A DNA stretch of 64,000 nucleotides from Corydoras sp. C115 (Eukaryota; Chordata; Actinopteri; Siluriformes; Callichthyidae): contig JAFMOC010000007.1 in the NCBI GenBank assembly GCA_019802505.1, forward strand, positions 13,402,501 to 13,466,500, given 5' to 3'. The position numbers were made by a program, and so were the translations under genes. The number at the start of each line of letters is the position of its first letter. The stretch's first letter is position 1. Positions 24,820 to 37,959 of the stretch are shown here, piece by piece. The notes under the pieces are model-generated. The model was not told the DNA's origin, ran no database searches, and saw only the letters and a list, made by a program, of their open reading frames with translations.

Positions 24820-25582
24820 GTAAGTAAAGATGCCGCTGTCATCTTCGTGTGTGTCGTATAACATCTGAACACAGAATATATAGCTTATTTGTGTAGCTGT
24901 TCCAGTCCCGGCTTGATTCGATGCCGCTTCATAAAATCCGCGGAACTCCATAAATCCGCTCCACTTAATTGTTTGTTTGACAAGTCTTCTCGGGTGATTT
25001 ACGGTTCATACCTCTGTTGAAGGACATGTAATTGTTAAATGCTACTACAACCGCGTCACGCGTTTGCAAGCACAAACGGCCCCCATTTAGACGCCTGTAA
25101 TAACTTGAATAATCCGTTGTTATACAGATTCGGAGCGAGAAATGGACGGGAGCTGTAGTTTATCCGAGCATCATCCTAAAGCCGCTAAGAAGAGATGCCG
25201 CGCTGCTTTTTCTCACGCGCAGGTTTGTGAGCTGGAGCGCCGTTTTAACCTGCAGCGCTACCTGTCCGGCCCTGAACGCGCGCACTTGGCAGGAGCACTC
25301 AAATTAACCGAGACTCAGGTGAAGATCTGGTTCCAGAACCGCAGATACAAAACGAAACGGAGACAGATGGCGGCCGAGCTTGCAGCAACCTCGGCCGCTT
25401 CGCTGGCCAAGCGAGTGGCGGTGACGGTGCTGGTGAAGGACGACCAGCGGCAATATGGGCCGGAGGATCTCCCACCGACTCACGTTCTGCGTCTATACCA
25501 GTCCTCCTATCAGTGCTGCCCCTACATGTACTGCGGCCAGCCCTGGATCTCTAGCAGCTCAATTAACGGAAACTTGTACTGA
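24513..25582 (+). CDS. nkx3.3: NK3-class homeobox transcription factor, probably Nkx3.3 (two exons)
   Basis: The coding sequence is join(24513..24819, 25128..25582), 762 nt, 253 aa. It encodes a nuclear homeodomain regulator of the NK3/bagpipe class, which in vertebrates acts in visceral and sclerotomal mesoderm and jaw skeleton. Near the N-terminus, SFSIHSILNR is the NK3 form of the TN motif (compare NKX3-2 FSIQAILN). The homeodomain covers residues 123-182 and begins KKRCRAAFSHAQ, with Asn51 and Tyr54; LTETQVKIWFQNRRYKTKRR is the NK3 signature. After it comes KRVAVTVLVKDDQRQY, like the NKX3-2 post-homeodomain block, and a C-terminus rich in Tyr, Cys and Pro. The donor is CAAA|GTAAGT and the acceptor TTATACAG|ATTC, both phase 1, creating an Asn codon. 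Linkage to nkx2.3 and slc25a28 favours Nkx3.3 over Nkx3.1 or Nkx3.2; mammals have lost this paralogue, as I recall. Class membership is certain; the paralogue number is an inference. Confidence 0.85.
25128..25582 (+). CDS. nkx3.3: nkx3.3 coding exon 2 (homeodomain)
   Basis: This exon completes the Asn codon and continues SEREMDGSCS into the homeodomain and C-terminus; TGA is at 25580-25582. It is GC-rich compared with its flanks, like exon 1 and the promoter. Confidence 0.88.
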
Positions 25583-25932
25583 TGTACGATTAAGACGTTA
25601 CTACAATAAGGACAGACAAAGAACACGCACCATCAGCTGCTTAAGCTCAAAGATGAAGAGACTCCAAACGTGTAACGAACGCGATCGAAATTTCCCAAAT
25701 GCAGTAGGTTCCGAAAATACATGGGTAGTGAATATTATAGTGCTCAATATCACTACTGTCCTCAATAATTGTTATAATACTTTGGAACGACCTTCTCATA
25801 TTGATTTACCTGATTTGTCTATTTATCTGGCAGATTATGCTGTGTTATTAAAGTTTGATCTGCACTCTTCATTTTTGGGACCTCTCGACGCATTTTGATT
25901 TAAATTCTGAAGCTTTTCAGAATGTTGTTGTT

Positions 25933-25937
<5 letters not shown>
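25583..25937 (+). other. nkx3.3: nkx3.3 3' UTR and flank
   Basis: Unique sequence after the stop codon. ATTAAA near 25845 (TGTTATTAAAG) could be the poly(A) signal. Confidence 0.4.

Positions 25938-26007
<70 letters not shown>
25938..26007 (+). repeat. (AT)n microsatellite
   Basis: About 35 AT units, about 350 nt after the nkx3.3 stop codon. Confidence 0.95.
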
Positions 26008-26010
<3 letters not shown>

Positions 26011-28408
26011 ATTCGTTTTTAAATGAATGTGATAGTAAGAATGTTATTTGGTTTAAATAGCAACCTATTTTTCGAATATGTTCAATAAGAGTTTATAAAA
26101 AAAGGTAGTTAATTAAAAATAACTACTACTTAAGGCAAACTACTATTAAAAACAGATATTTTTTCTATAATTGACAGAATCTGCCAAAACAGTGTCAGCG
26201 AATCTGTGTAAATAATAATGCACATTTAATAGAAAATGCAATTTGAGGTAGTTAACACACTACGTTAGAAAATGTATTACTTAATCATTGCATTTATATC
26301 AAAAGTGAACTGTATGGCTCTGTGAAATCATTCAATACATAAATATATATTTCGTAGATAATAAAATAGAACGTTTCTCCACAAATTAAATGGAAAACTA
26401 AAATACACTATAAGGTAAAAGAGAACAAGTAATATCTGCAAAAATAAATATGTGAAATAACAATAATTTAATATCTATATAAAATTGGGTAATATATTAT
26501 ATACAAATGAAATAAAATTGCTTAAATATAAACAATAACCAGACTGCGCATAATTATTTCATTAATGAGAGTACTAAATTGGGTTTGAGTATGATATTAA
26601 AGAAAGACTGTTGAACAACGTTTGGTCTGTGTAAATTATAGTGAATAAAGAATAAACAAGTATATAGGCTACCATGTAATTCATAAGATTAAATCACAGA
26701 AGACAAATGATCTGTGTCTGGTTGTCATATAAGGCATTTTATTAGCTAGTACTATAAATCTATATGACGCATTTTAACGCTTAGATACGCTAAGAGAGTG
26801 CAACAATAAAAACTGATTTTATACAATTCTGGAACACAGTAATGTTAACATTTATAACAAATTAGACCTATAATTTATAAGACAATCTGTGCAGTCTTAA
26901 TCAGTCAGATAATATAGCAGGCTACGGTAACGTTGGGTAATACCAAATTACACTTATTTACATTACAAATATACATGTACAAATAATATGATTTAAAAAG
27001 ATATAAACTGTTACACAGCATCTGAATAGTTTATACCAAGTTATATTTGAATTCTGTATGATTACTTTTTTGAAAAACGTTTTACATACGATCTGAAAGC
27101 CGTATTTTCATTGACTTGAAAATGACATAATGTTGACGTTTGCATATGAAATGCAGAAGAGTTATAGTGAATTAAAAATAAATTTTATAGTAACTAAAAG
27201 TTCACATGAATGTTCTTTTTCGTTTTGTAACATATGACTTATATGACAGTCACTATCATCAAATTCCAAAAATACATAGCTATATAATTTAAGTATTACA
27301 TTTCAAAAACCTGTATATATATGTTTTTAAAAACATTCATAGAATTAGACCTATTTGTGGAAAAAAACTAAAATAATAAACATTCCATACAGTATTTTAA
27401 TCCCACATAGGTATACAGTACAGTACATGCAAACATATATTCTATAGGCTATTCTTTATAAGGTCCCCCCCTCCAATAAAGACATCGACCATTTACTTCG
27501 GAATGTAGTTTTATAAATACAGACAGTCATGATGAACAGGACATTTAAAGATACATAACAGGTTGGGGGTGGATTATTCTTAGCACTTGCGGTGGTGTTG
27601 TGTTAGTATGTCTCACATGGTCACAATCAGGAACAGAAGTGCTGCTGTAGTTCTAAACAATGTGTCCAATTACTGTGATTTTTTTGCTATCAGACTCATT
27701 GCTTCATATTGTAGATGTAAAATCAGACACAGTACATTATTTCATGCTGCACAGTTTGTCTTCATCATTCTTTAGTCCTTTACCAGTATTGACAGGATGC
27801 TGCCTACATGATACTGTTGGCTGGGAATTTAGTTGATGAATAATTCCAAGTTTAATTCTAACAAATCCAGCAACACTGCTGGGTCTGATCCAGTCATTCC
27901 ATTGTGACACCCACTAAAACCCCACCATGTGAGTATATATGGAGTGCTGAAAATCACCTATTACCTAAATAATGCCTTTTTGTAGTCTTCCTGAGCTTTA
28001 GAGAACAAAATACCGGGGATGAACAAATTATGTAGGAATCAATTCTCTACATTCTGTATTGAAAAATGCAGCTCCAGAGAGTGGAATTGATGGACTATGA
28101 GTGTACCTAATAAATTCTTTATAAGTGCAATTGTCATAGGGTTTTCTATTATGATGTAACATTCATAAATATGCACAAACTCTTTGAAAAGACACATTTT
28201 ATAATAACTTGAAATCACTCTCCATTTTGTTCAAACCAGTGTGCACAAACGTGAGTCCACCACCCTCAGACATAATCACGTACACTGTACAATGAACAAA
28301 CAGGAAGATGGCTATTGTGGCTTAAATGACATTTATCTAACTGTTTGCCTCCAGTTGTAATACAGAAGAAAGGACGAACAACCTTGTCTTTTTTTTGTCC
28401 TATTCATT

Positions 28409-28456
<48 letters not shown>

Positions 28457-30596
28457 AAGCTTACTGTTTCTGGGGTGTGCCAGTTTAGTTGTGCCATCGG
28501 GTAACATTCATTCCTTACAATGGAAAGTGGCACACCCACAATTTATTTGAATAATAAGACAAGCTCACAACGAGTACCTGTCTATTACAGAAAGTGTGGC
28601 AGAAAAGCTTATAAACACACTGGTGGTCTTTGTTATGCTTGGTTTCAAAGTGGAATCTTAATGCTAAGATCTGCTAAAGCCACCTAGCTCCCAGAGCACT
28701 GGAATTGAAGAAAAAGCTAAAAGCACTTTACACAGCCATAACATCATTTCAGTCAAGGAATTAATGTGGTCACCTAGGCTTGGGTGAGGGCAAGAGCGAG
28801 GAAGGAAATGGGTTGTAGTTAATACCTTTGTTTGGAAAGAGCACAGCTTTCCAGTGACCCTGTCTCCGATCCACATTTGTACTACCATACGCCATACAAC
28901 CCCTTCTCAGTCGATAATCCGACCCATAGGAGTCTTTGGCCTCTTTCAGAAACTATTAGCTGATAACATCACAGTATGCAGGAATGTAAACATTTACAGA
29001 AGAAACCATAAGAGATGAACTCCCCTTGCATATGCTGAGTCTATCATCTATCAGACCATTCCCCCCTTTTTTTTTAGAAACTGCAATGGGACCTTTCATT
29101 AAAAAATGAATAACTATCCACAGTTTAATAATAATAATAATAATAATAATAATGATAAAAAATAATATGGATTATTATAATATGATACACAATAAATTAA
29201 ATAAAAAATACAAATGTATTTTCCAATCTAAAAGCAGGTGATTTCAGTCAAACAGTTTTTTTTGACAATGCACCGACTCAACAGCAAGGTAAGTGAGTGC
29301 ATGCTCAGAGGTATGAACAAATCGCCCTACCAAGGTCAGAAATCTACAGATGTGTAACATATTTGCTTAAATTATCTTGACGACATTATGCATTCATAAC
29401 TTTATGCAAATTAGGCTGTGGTTAAATAAACACGTTTTAGGAACTCTACTGTTTCTAAAATACATAGCAGCATTATGATTACATTCATACTTGTTTTTAA
29501 ACATTAAAAAAAGCTGTTTTATGTGAATGTGGGAACATGGTGTTTCTTGGCAACATGTGAATTTTTCTACACTCCATTGGCCATAGATGGCCTGCTAAGA
29601 GGGCTGATATCCTCCAACTTGTTACATTTCTTCAGGATGCTTCCCAATAGGACTACACACTCACTCCCTGCAGACTGTGAAAGGAAGTTAAATGTTTTAA
29701 TCACTACAGATAAGAGAAAACAAGGAGTACATTAAAAATCATTGTCCTACTTTCCTATCACAGGTCAGATATGACCTCCACTCAGAGGCTTTTAGGACTT
29801 TATACCAGATTATTCTCAACAAAATTAAATTTGTTCTTGCTATTTTTCTATGTGCCAGCTAGTACACATTTTAAAAAATGGTGAGACCAGTAGACAACTA
29901 GAAAAAAAAAGACTGGCCTTGAACAAGTTCAGTCTTTTGGGAGTGTGGACAAAGCGTAATGCCTGATAATATATATCAAACCATACTTATTAAAAAAAAA
30001 TGGGACACAGACAATGACAATATTTTTAGTGTTAATAATGATGTTATACTTGTTAGAAACTGAACAAAATTAGTCTGAATTGGAATTTTGATCATTTGTG
30101 AATTGAAAATACTAATTGTTGCAATTCTGCAATTTAATTGTTTGCCTATTCCCACTGTATAACAGACTCAATCTGTTCACCAAATTATATCAATAACTGA
30201 TGCAAAATAAAGATCACAATTTATAACTGAAGAACTTAATCATGATTTGTTGTATTTTTGGGTTTTGAAGGTGTGGCTGTATTGCCATGTTCTGACTTTT
30301 TCATTTCTCAGCTTGATCACATGATTTAGCTGCTGATTTCAGTCATTGGGGAAATTCTCCCCACCAGTTGATGACTATGTTTTTAAACATAGTATTCATT
30401 CTCATCTACAGCTTTTGGCTACTGTGTAGGCGATTTTAAATTAAAGCTAAATGATCTTTTTACTATTTTTTATACTTGATTTTGCTGACCTCACCTGCCA
30501 AATAAACTGTTATGTGTAAAACATTCCAGACTATGGTTACCATAAACTTCAAATTCAAGTTCAAATTCATTCTGATACTGTATATATAGTATCAGA

Positions 30597-30597
<1 letters not shown>
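26008..30597. other. Gene-free region between nkx3.3 and slc25a28, first part
   Basis: Strongly AT-rich with no supported gene. It holds a 40-nt poly(A) run (28413-28452) and a short (AAT)n at 29127-29152. The block 28455-28920 is more complex than its flanks and could be a conserved element. Confidence 0.5.
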
Positions 30598-30627
<30 letters not shown>

Positions 30628-30903
30628 GAAAACTTAACCTACTCATATGACATCTCTTCCGTTTAGAATTTACATTGTGGGGATACAAAAAGTGTGTGAA
30701 AAGGTTTTGGTTTTCACAAGTGATATGTATACCCGACACACACACACACACACACACACACACGAACAGGGACACAGACACAGACACAGACAGACACAGA
30801 CACAGAAACAGAAACAGAAACAGACACAGACACAAATACAGACACAGACATAGACACAGACACACTGAATGACAGACAGACAGACAGACAGACAGACATA
30901 CAG

Positions 30904-30939
<36 letters not shown>
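30598..30939 (+). repeat. (AG)n and compound CA/ACAGAC repeat
   Basis: An (AG)n tract at 30598-30625 is followed, after unique sequence, by (AC)n, a hexanucleotide ACAGAC/ACAGAA region, (ACAG)n and (AC)n again (30738-30939). Overlapping long frames here are low-complexity artefacts. Confidence 0.93.
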
Positions 30940-30942
<3 letters not shown>

Positions 30943-31215
30943 TTTACTGTTTTGACAAATACATCAAAAACAGTCATAAAATCTCTTGTCCTTAAAGGAA
31001 TTTTTGGGTCATTTCTCCTCAGGAGAGTTGGCTAGGATTGAGATGGTGAGGTCTAAACTTGTCTAGATATAGAGCACAGGTGCAGGCCAGATGCTCAGAC
31101 AATGAGTAACTGAGGAACATTTTTTTTCCATAAAATCACATTCAAATGTCTCTTCTTCTACCATTCTTCTTCTTCCTCTTAATTATGTAATTATTTTCAC
31201 AAATCCAAATGTTGT

Positions 31216-31357
31216 TACAACAACAACAACAACAACAACTGTAATACTACTACTACTACTACTACTACTACTATAATAATGATAATGATAATAATAATAA
31301 TAATAGTAATAATAGTAATAATAATACTAATAATAATACTAATACTACTACTACTAC

Positions 31358-31397
<40 letters not shown>
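31216..31397 (+). repeat. AAC/ACT/AAT compound microsatellite
   Basis: Successive CAA, TAC and TAA trinucleotide tracts. Confidence 0.93.
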
Positions 31398-34300
31398 CCT
31401 TTAGACATGAATATGTTTTCATTTATTTTTAATAAACTTGATTTTGGTTTGCATTGTTATTTTTATTAACAGCATTTTTTCATATTTGTTCATTACAATC
31501 CATGGCATCTTGTTTGACAAATGTTGGTTCTCCAATCTGTTGAAAGATGGTACAAATAATTGTTCATGTCAACCAATGCATGAAACCTCAGTAAATGGCT
31601 TTGTAAAACCAGCGTTATGCTTCATGGGAAGCGCTGAAAAGTAAATAAGTGGGACACAAAAGAGCATCTTTAGAGCATCTGTTTTTAAAATGCTTTGTTA
31701 GTCTAGTTAGTCACTATCCCTGGTGCAATGATTTGTCCACTGAATGAGCATACATGTTTGAATTTGCAAATCACCAAGGTGTTATTTTGTATTTCATTTA
31801 ATGTCTTTAAAAAGAGTATTTCCAACTGAGTATTATTTCATTTGTTGTTACCAAACTGGATTATTTTCTTTAGTTACCATGTACAACTGTAGTATGTCCA
31901 CTAATACGCATAAAAACCTATTTGATAACAAAGACAATATGCAAACAAATGCAACAAGCTACCCTGAAGAAAAGCTTTACCAAACCTTCCTCTTTTATTT
32001 GTTGTTTCTCTGCATTGATGCCAACACTTTACTTGCTGCTACAAGACCAGCCATTATACATTCCTTACTTAAGACCATTAAAAATACCTTATAAAGCTGA
32101 ATTCATTAGAGAAGCACTCTTTTCATACTAAGCATTGCATGGATTTCTTTTGTTTGATTATAATCATGATAACAATCTATTAACTCATGTTCACATGTCA
32201 TGCACATACACGCAGCTGTTATCACAGTGCCATATAGCTACACCCAATAAATAATGGCAATACTGTAAAAGTAAACATAAACATTAAATGATGTATTTTC
32301 TGATTTCATTAGCATTTATTTTTTTTATTTTAGCACTTAATTGAATAGTAAGTAGAGATGTTTGCTGTCATAAGAAAATAGCTGTGATGTTTTATGAAAG
32401 ATTATCAAAGATTAAGCACCACATCATCATTGAACCATAACAGTTGAACAGCTCTGTAATGAAATGCTTGGTTTCATTATGACTTTTATTAGTTTATAGG
32501 AAGCCACTCCTTACCCCACCCAGTTCTTAGTCACAAAATCAAAAATGCCCATCAATGAAAACAATAGGTCCAAAGCATATATAACTACTGAAAACCATTT
32601 ATCTATGCATCTTCCTTTCTGATTATCATTATTTTTTTTCTTTTTTACTTTTACACAATTCTTTACCCCAAAATTACATTTACCCAGTGTATAGTTTAAT
32701 GTGTATAGGCTAATCATAGTCCTCAGAGATTACACAGACTACCTATTAAATTAATCTCCTTCAATTAATCTCCATCATACATTCACTGGCAATTTTATTA
32801 GATATACCCACTTGTTATTACACTCTATGTATATATTTTCCACCACTAACCATATAGATGCACATTGTATTCCTTCATTCATTGTATTTATACCTTCGTG
32901 AAGTAGTTTTTTTTCCTTAAGTAATTAAAATCCCAATATGATCCAACTCATGGTAAATCTCATGGCCAAGTCAAAGTGTCCCTTCTTTCAATTCGAATGG
33001 TCTTTTGCATAGTCTAGTGTCCATCAAACTGAAAGAAGCAAGCTCACCTCAATCAAGAACAATCAGGTTTGCTCAAGCATACTCATCAACCTTGTTACTA
33101 GTCATGGAATATGGAGTGTTTTATTTCCACTGCCACCTGACTGTCCTCTTCTCATAAAATGGTTTGGTTCATGATGACAACCTACTTCCTTCTACTTTCT
33201 TATTTAATGACTACAGTGTTGCATCTGGCCTCAGCCTCAGTATAATTGTCAAGAATTCATCTGGAAATTGGAGCTTCCTTCCAAGGTCCATTCTAAACTG
33301 CCTCTGCAATCCTGCCTGCAGATTTATTTTTCATGGCAATCAAACAAGGGGGCAAACAGTTTTGACAAAGGCATTGCCAAAAGATTTTTTCTACTTTGTA
33401 CTTTTTCTTTGGTATGTCTCCAAAAACAATTGTCATACTATCATGCTAAGGTTAGATGATGTCAACTTGCGACATGAGATAAATTACATAAAAACAGAAT
33501 AATCCGTTTTCTGACCCTTTATCCCTTCTATTCTTAGAACAAACCAAACTGTGTTAGAAATGGTTGTCCATTTCACAGATTCCCAAACAAGGCTTTTAAA
33601 GCTCTTATTAGACACTTTCATTTTTTTACCACCTTGACCAAATAAATTCTTTGAATGAAAATTATTAAGGCCACTGCGGTCTTTGGAACACTCAAGGCTT
33701 TAGCTATGATTTTATATGTTTGCTCTAATCTATGCATTGCCACAATTTGTTTGTGGGGATCCACAGATATTTAATGGCATAGTTTACAATGCAGTTGAAA
33801 TTGTGGGCATAAACAGACCCAGGTGTGTGCCTCTCCCAACTATTTACAACTTCATTTGCAACAGGTGGACTCCAATTGAGGTTTAGACAAATTTTGCAGA
33901 CAATTAAAGCAAACATGACATGTGACCACAATTAGGAGTACCAAAAAAGTTTGGATTTGATTATGTTTTTAAGCCATGTTAACCACTAAGTATTTTCCAT
34001 GGCAGAAATTAGTATCAATGTGTCTGTGTCATGTTTTGTAGAGTGTTAACTTTTATTTCCCATGTATCCAGATCAAAGTTTTTAGGTCTCTTACTAAAAA
34101 TTATTTTTTAAAATGGTGGTTATCTTTGTTAAGGCTAAGGTATCTGAGTCATTATATATATTTATTATATTTTTGATTGTTAAAATATAAAGCAGGACCT
34201 GCTGATAGGACCAGAGCAACAGATTTGAATACATATACATTCCGATCTAAAGGAATTGAAAACACAAAGGCAAATAATTAACTTTTGATGTGAACTAAGG

Positions 34301-35050
34301 ATATATGAAATAAAAAAATGACCATAATACAGAGTGTATAATTTTTTTATTTATTTCTTGGTATTCATATCTTAAATGATTAATAAAACACAATCTCAGA
34401 CTACTCAACTTGTCCAATTTAATTACAACTGATCTTTAGGTGTACTGAAAGAGAAACCACTACCACCAAAGAACCCTGGAAAATACATCAATTAGAATAA
34501 AAAATACAGATTAAAAACAGTAACAAAAAAGAACATGAAAAATACTGAAATTTCATGGGTTTTCTTTTACAATCTTGCATTGTTTTACACTAATTGTATT
34601 TTTTTCATCTGGTTGTTTGTTCTTACATTTGCTGTAAATTGCTGTGAGCATTTTCTTTAGCCTGGGGATACTGGTATGTACTATTTAATATATTTTATAT
34701 TGTACATATTACAAATAACTGCTATTTAAATAAACCTGACTAGATAATTAATGTTTTGATTATTAGTAACTCATCTAGAAATTTTTAAATAAGTTGTGAT
34801 GATGCAAAAGAAAATTAAAATAGTACAGTACAGAATCACTAAATGTAATAAAATGAATCAGACAAAATAAATTTTATCTTGCAATAATTAAGTTTGGTAG
34901 CCTGCTAAAAAGTTAGCACAGACAGAAAGAAAAGAACAGAATCCTGTAAAAGCAAAACTAAAGTAGATGTGAAACAATAAATTTTTTTCTTTTTGCCTTT
35001 ATTTGTGTTGAACTGCTTTATTTCAATGTCTTGTATGCTTCACATTCATA
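31398..35050. other. Gene-free region, second part
   Basis: No gene is supported. Near 33640-33960, phrases such as ACCCAGGTGTGTGCCTCTCC and ACAGGTGGACTCCAATTGAG resemble an old dispersed fish repeat that I cannot classify. The rest shows nothing recognisable. Confidence 0.45.
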
Positions 35051-35092
35051 TTGGCCCCAAATAGCCGAGGATAAAGTGGGAGATAATGAATG

Positions 35093-35256
35093 ATTATAAT
35101 ATAATATAATATAATATAATATAATATAATATAATATAATATAACATAATATAATATAATATAATATAATATAATATAATATAATATAATATAATATAAT
35201 ATAATATAATATAATATAATATAATATAATATAATATAATATAATATAATAATATA
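35093..35256 (+). repeat. (AATAT)n pentanucleotide array
   Basis: About 32 units of a 5-bp repeat with one ACATA variant. A short SINE tail fragment (35051-35092, ending AGTGGGAGATAATGAATG) lies directly 5'. Confidence 0.95.
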
Positions 35257-35612
35257 GGGCGGCACGGTGGCTTAGTGGTTAGCACGTTCGCCTCTCAGCA
35301 CTAGGGATTCCCTGTTCGAATCCCCATCTGGGTGGAGTTTCCATGTTCTCCCCGTGTCCGCGTGGGTTTCCTCCGGGTTCTCCGGTTTCCTCCCACAGTC
35401 CAAAAACATGGATCAAGCCAATTGAATTCTCCAAATTGCCCCATATAGAGTGTGTGTGTCTGTGTGAGTGAGTGTGTGCCCAGTGATAGATTGGCGCCCT
35501 GTCCTGGGTCTTTCTGCCCAGCGCCTGAGATGTTCTCCCCTGGATGGGCATGGGGAACCCCACCGCGACCCTAATACAGGATAAAGCGGGAGATAATGAA
35601 TGAATGAATGAA
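35257..35612 (+). mobile_element. Full-length SINE within the pentanucleotide array
   Basis: Intact head (GGGCGGCACGGTGGCTTAGT), B box TGTTCGAATCCC and (GAAT)n tail. AATAATATA is repeated on both sides. Confidence 0.92.
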
Positions 35613-35622
35613 TAATAATATA

Positions 35623-35816
35623 GGGCGGCACGGTGGCTTAGTGGCTCTCCGGTTTCCTCCCACAGACAAAACACGGATCCTCCCAAAAAACGGATCAAGG
35701 TCAATTGAATTCTCCAAATTGCCCCATATAGAGTGTGTTTGTGTGCATGTCTGTGCGATGGATTGGGTGTATCTGTCCATCGCCTGAGACGCCTGAGACG
35801 TAATGGATGGATGGAT
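35623..35816 (+). mobile_element. SINE with internal deletion, (GGAT)n tail
   Basis: The first about 20 nt of the head are joined directly to CTCTCCGGTTTCCTCCCACA, so the B box and first body half are gone. The tail is TAATGGATGGATGG. Confidence 0.8.
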
Positions 35817-35829
35817 AATATATAATTAA

Positions 35830-36173
35830 TTCATTCATTATCTCCCGCTTTATCCTCTATTAGGGTCGTGGTGGGGTTCCCCATGCCCATCCAGGGGAGA
35901 ACTTCTCGGGTACTGGGCAGATAGACCCAGGACAGGGCGCCAATCCATCGCTGGGCACACATTCACTCACACAGACACACTCTATATGGGGCAATTTTGA
36001 GAATTCAATTGACTTGATCCATGTTTTTGGACTGTGGGACGAAACCGGAGAACCCGGAGGAAACCCACGCAGACATGGGGAGAACATGGAAACTCCACCC
36101 AGATGGGGATTCGAACCAGGAATCCCTAGTGCTGAGAGGTGAACGTGCTAACCACTAAGCCACCGTGCCGCCG
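35830..36173 (-). mobile_element. Full-length SINE, opposite orientation
   Basis: Complete from the (ATTC) tail to CCACCGTGCCGCC. With the copy at 35257 it forms a long inverted pair about 220 nt apart. Confidence 0.92.
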
Positions 36174-36326
36174 GATAGATAATATAATATAATATAATAT
36201 AATATAATATGATATAATATAATATAATATAATATAATATAATAATATATAATAATATATAATAATATATAATATAATAATATATAATATAATAATATAT
36301 AATATAATAATATATAATATAATATA
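36174..36326 (+). repeat. (AATAT)n/(AATAATAT)n array
   Basis: Pentanucleotide units pass into an 8-bp and 13-bp higher-order pattern of the same letters. Confidence 0.93.
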
Positions 36327-36687
36327 GGGCGGCATGGTGGCTTAGTGGTTAGCACATTCCCCTCTCAGCATTAGGGATTCCTGGTTCGAATGCCAATCTG
36401 GGTGGAGTTTCCATGTTCTTCCCGTGTCTACATGGGTTTCCTCCGGGTTCACCAGTTTCCTCCCACAGTCCAAAAACATGGATCAAGTCTATTGAATTCT
36501 TCAAAATACACCATATAGAGTGTGTTTGTGTGTGTGTGTCTGAGTGAGTGAGTGTGTGCCCAGTGATAGATTGCGCCCTGATCTGGGTGTATCTGCCTAT
36601 CGCCCGATACATTCTCCCCTGGATGGGCATGGGGAAACTCCCCGCGACCCTACTAGAGGATTAAGCGGATGATAATTGATGGATGGA
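36327..36687 (+). mobile_element. Full-length SINE, (GGAT)n tail
   Basis: Head GGGCGGCATGGTGGCTTAGT, B box GGTTCGAATGCC, tail AAGCGGATGATAATTGATGG. Moderately diverged. Confidence 0.9.
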
Positions 36688-36784
36688 TAATATAATATGA
36701 TGTGATGCGATATGATATGATATATGATATAATATAATATAATATAATATAATATAATATAATATCATTTCATATATTATAAAT

Positions 36785-36900
36785 GTTGCCCTGTTCTGGG
36801 TGTATCTGCCCAGCACCCGAAATGTTCTCCCCTGGATGGGCATGGGGGACCCCCACGCGACCCTAGTAGAGGATAAAGCGGAAGATAATGGATAGATGGA
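36785..36900 (+). mobile_element. SINE 3'-end fragment
   Basis: Runs from TTGCCCTGTTCTGGGTGTAT to AGCGGAAGATAATGGATAG. An AATAT tract (about 36716-36764) precedes it and a TAATG/CAATG variant follows to about 36940. Confidence 0.85.
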
Positions 36901-36959
36901 TAATATAATGTAATGTAATGCAATGTAATACAATATATTATTCTATTTCATACATACAG

Positions 36960-37959
36960 GATTAGCCACAAAATAGCACCCATGGGGTTAAGGGCCTTGC
37001 TAAAGGGCCCACATAGGTAACTTTGGGATTTATTAGCCCCTCACTCCAAGCACTAAGCTACTACTCCCAAAATAATAGTTACTGTATTCATTAAAAGATG
37101 AAGAATATTACTTATTCATTATAACATTTTTTGTTAAACCAGTTAAAAGCACTGACAATAGTCTTTGAAATTTCTTTTTTTTTCAGTTGCCATATTTACC
37201 ATCTTATAAAGCAGAAGAATGAAATGAAAGTTTCATAGAAAGGATAAATATGTGGCAAACAAAGTTGCATGTTATGAAGACTGAGCTGAATCACTAGCAA
37301 AATCTCACTCCCACATACTTTCCCTGCCCAGCCCTCTTACAACAAGTGAGAGGTTGATAGCAAAGTCAAGGGCAAAGCGTTCCATCATGTAAAACAGTGT
37401 GAGCAAAAGGGAAAAGAAATGTGGAATGCAGCCAGCAGAAAGAAATGCTTTTCTAAATTTGGCAGCAGGATTACACTCTGATTCTGCATCCAAACACATG
37501 CTGCTGAAAGTGTGGGATCCACATCATGGTAAAAAGCACTATAGTTTTCTTTTTGACTTTGTATGCTTTAATTTACTGTAAAATCAGTTTATTATTTAAT
37601 TAGCTTTATAGCTTAAGTATTAAAGACTTTGGATATTACGCTTCAAAGAAATATATATTCAATTTAAACCTATGCACACAATTTACATTGTTTAATTAAT
37701 GTATTTTTTGCTTCATTTAAATAAATCTGTCTAATTCACATTGATTTATGCAAGTGACCCCCATCTGTCTTTACACAGACCCATCTTTCCTTGGAAATGG
37801 TATGCATACGCACGGTAAGATATTTCTGCATGAGGCAATTGTGTCAATCCAAAACAAAAAAAATCATATTTGTATTCAACTTGACTATTAACCCATGTAT
37901 GCTATATGTTTTGTCATGTGTTTGAACAACAAACAATTTGTCAGCTAAATGATCAGCAG
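36960..37959. other. Gene-free stretch
   Basis: Unique AT-rich sequence with no recognisable gene. GGGTTAAGGGCCTTGCTAAA near 36987 resembles part of a dispersed fish repeat. Confidence 0.45.

Noticed and set aside
24513..24872. Antisense and alternative-frame ORFs over nkx3.3 exon 1
   Set aside because: They overlap the exon whose frame joins the homeodomain exon exactly in phase and carries the NK3 motif; shadows only.
35093..36326. CRISPR-like or telomere-like array
   Set aside because: The units are contiguous 5-bp repeats without spacers, in a vertebrate genome; simple pentanucleotide satellite.
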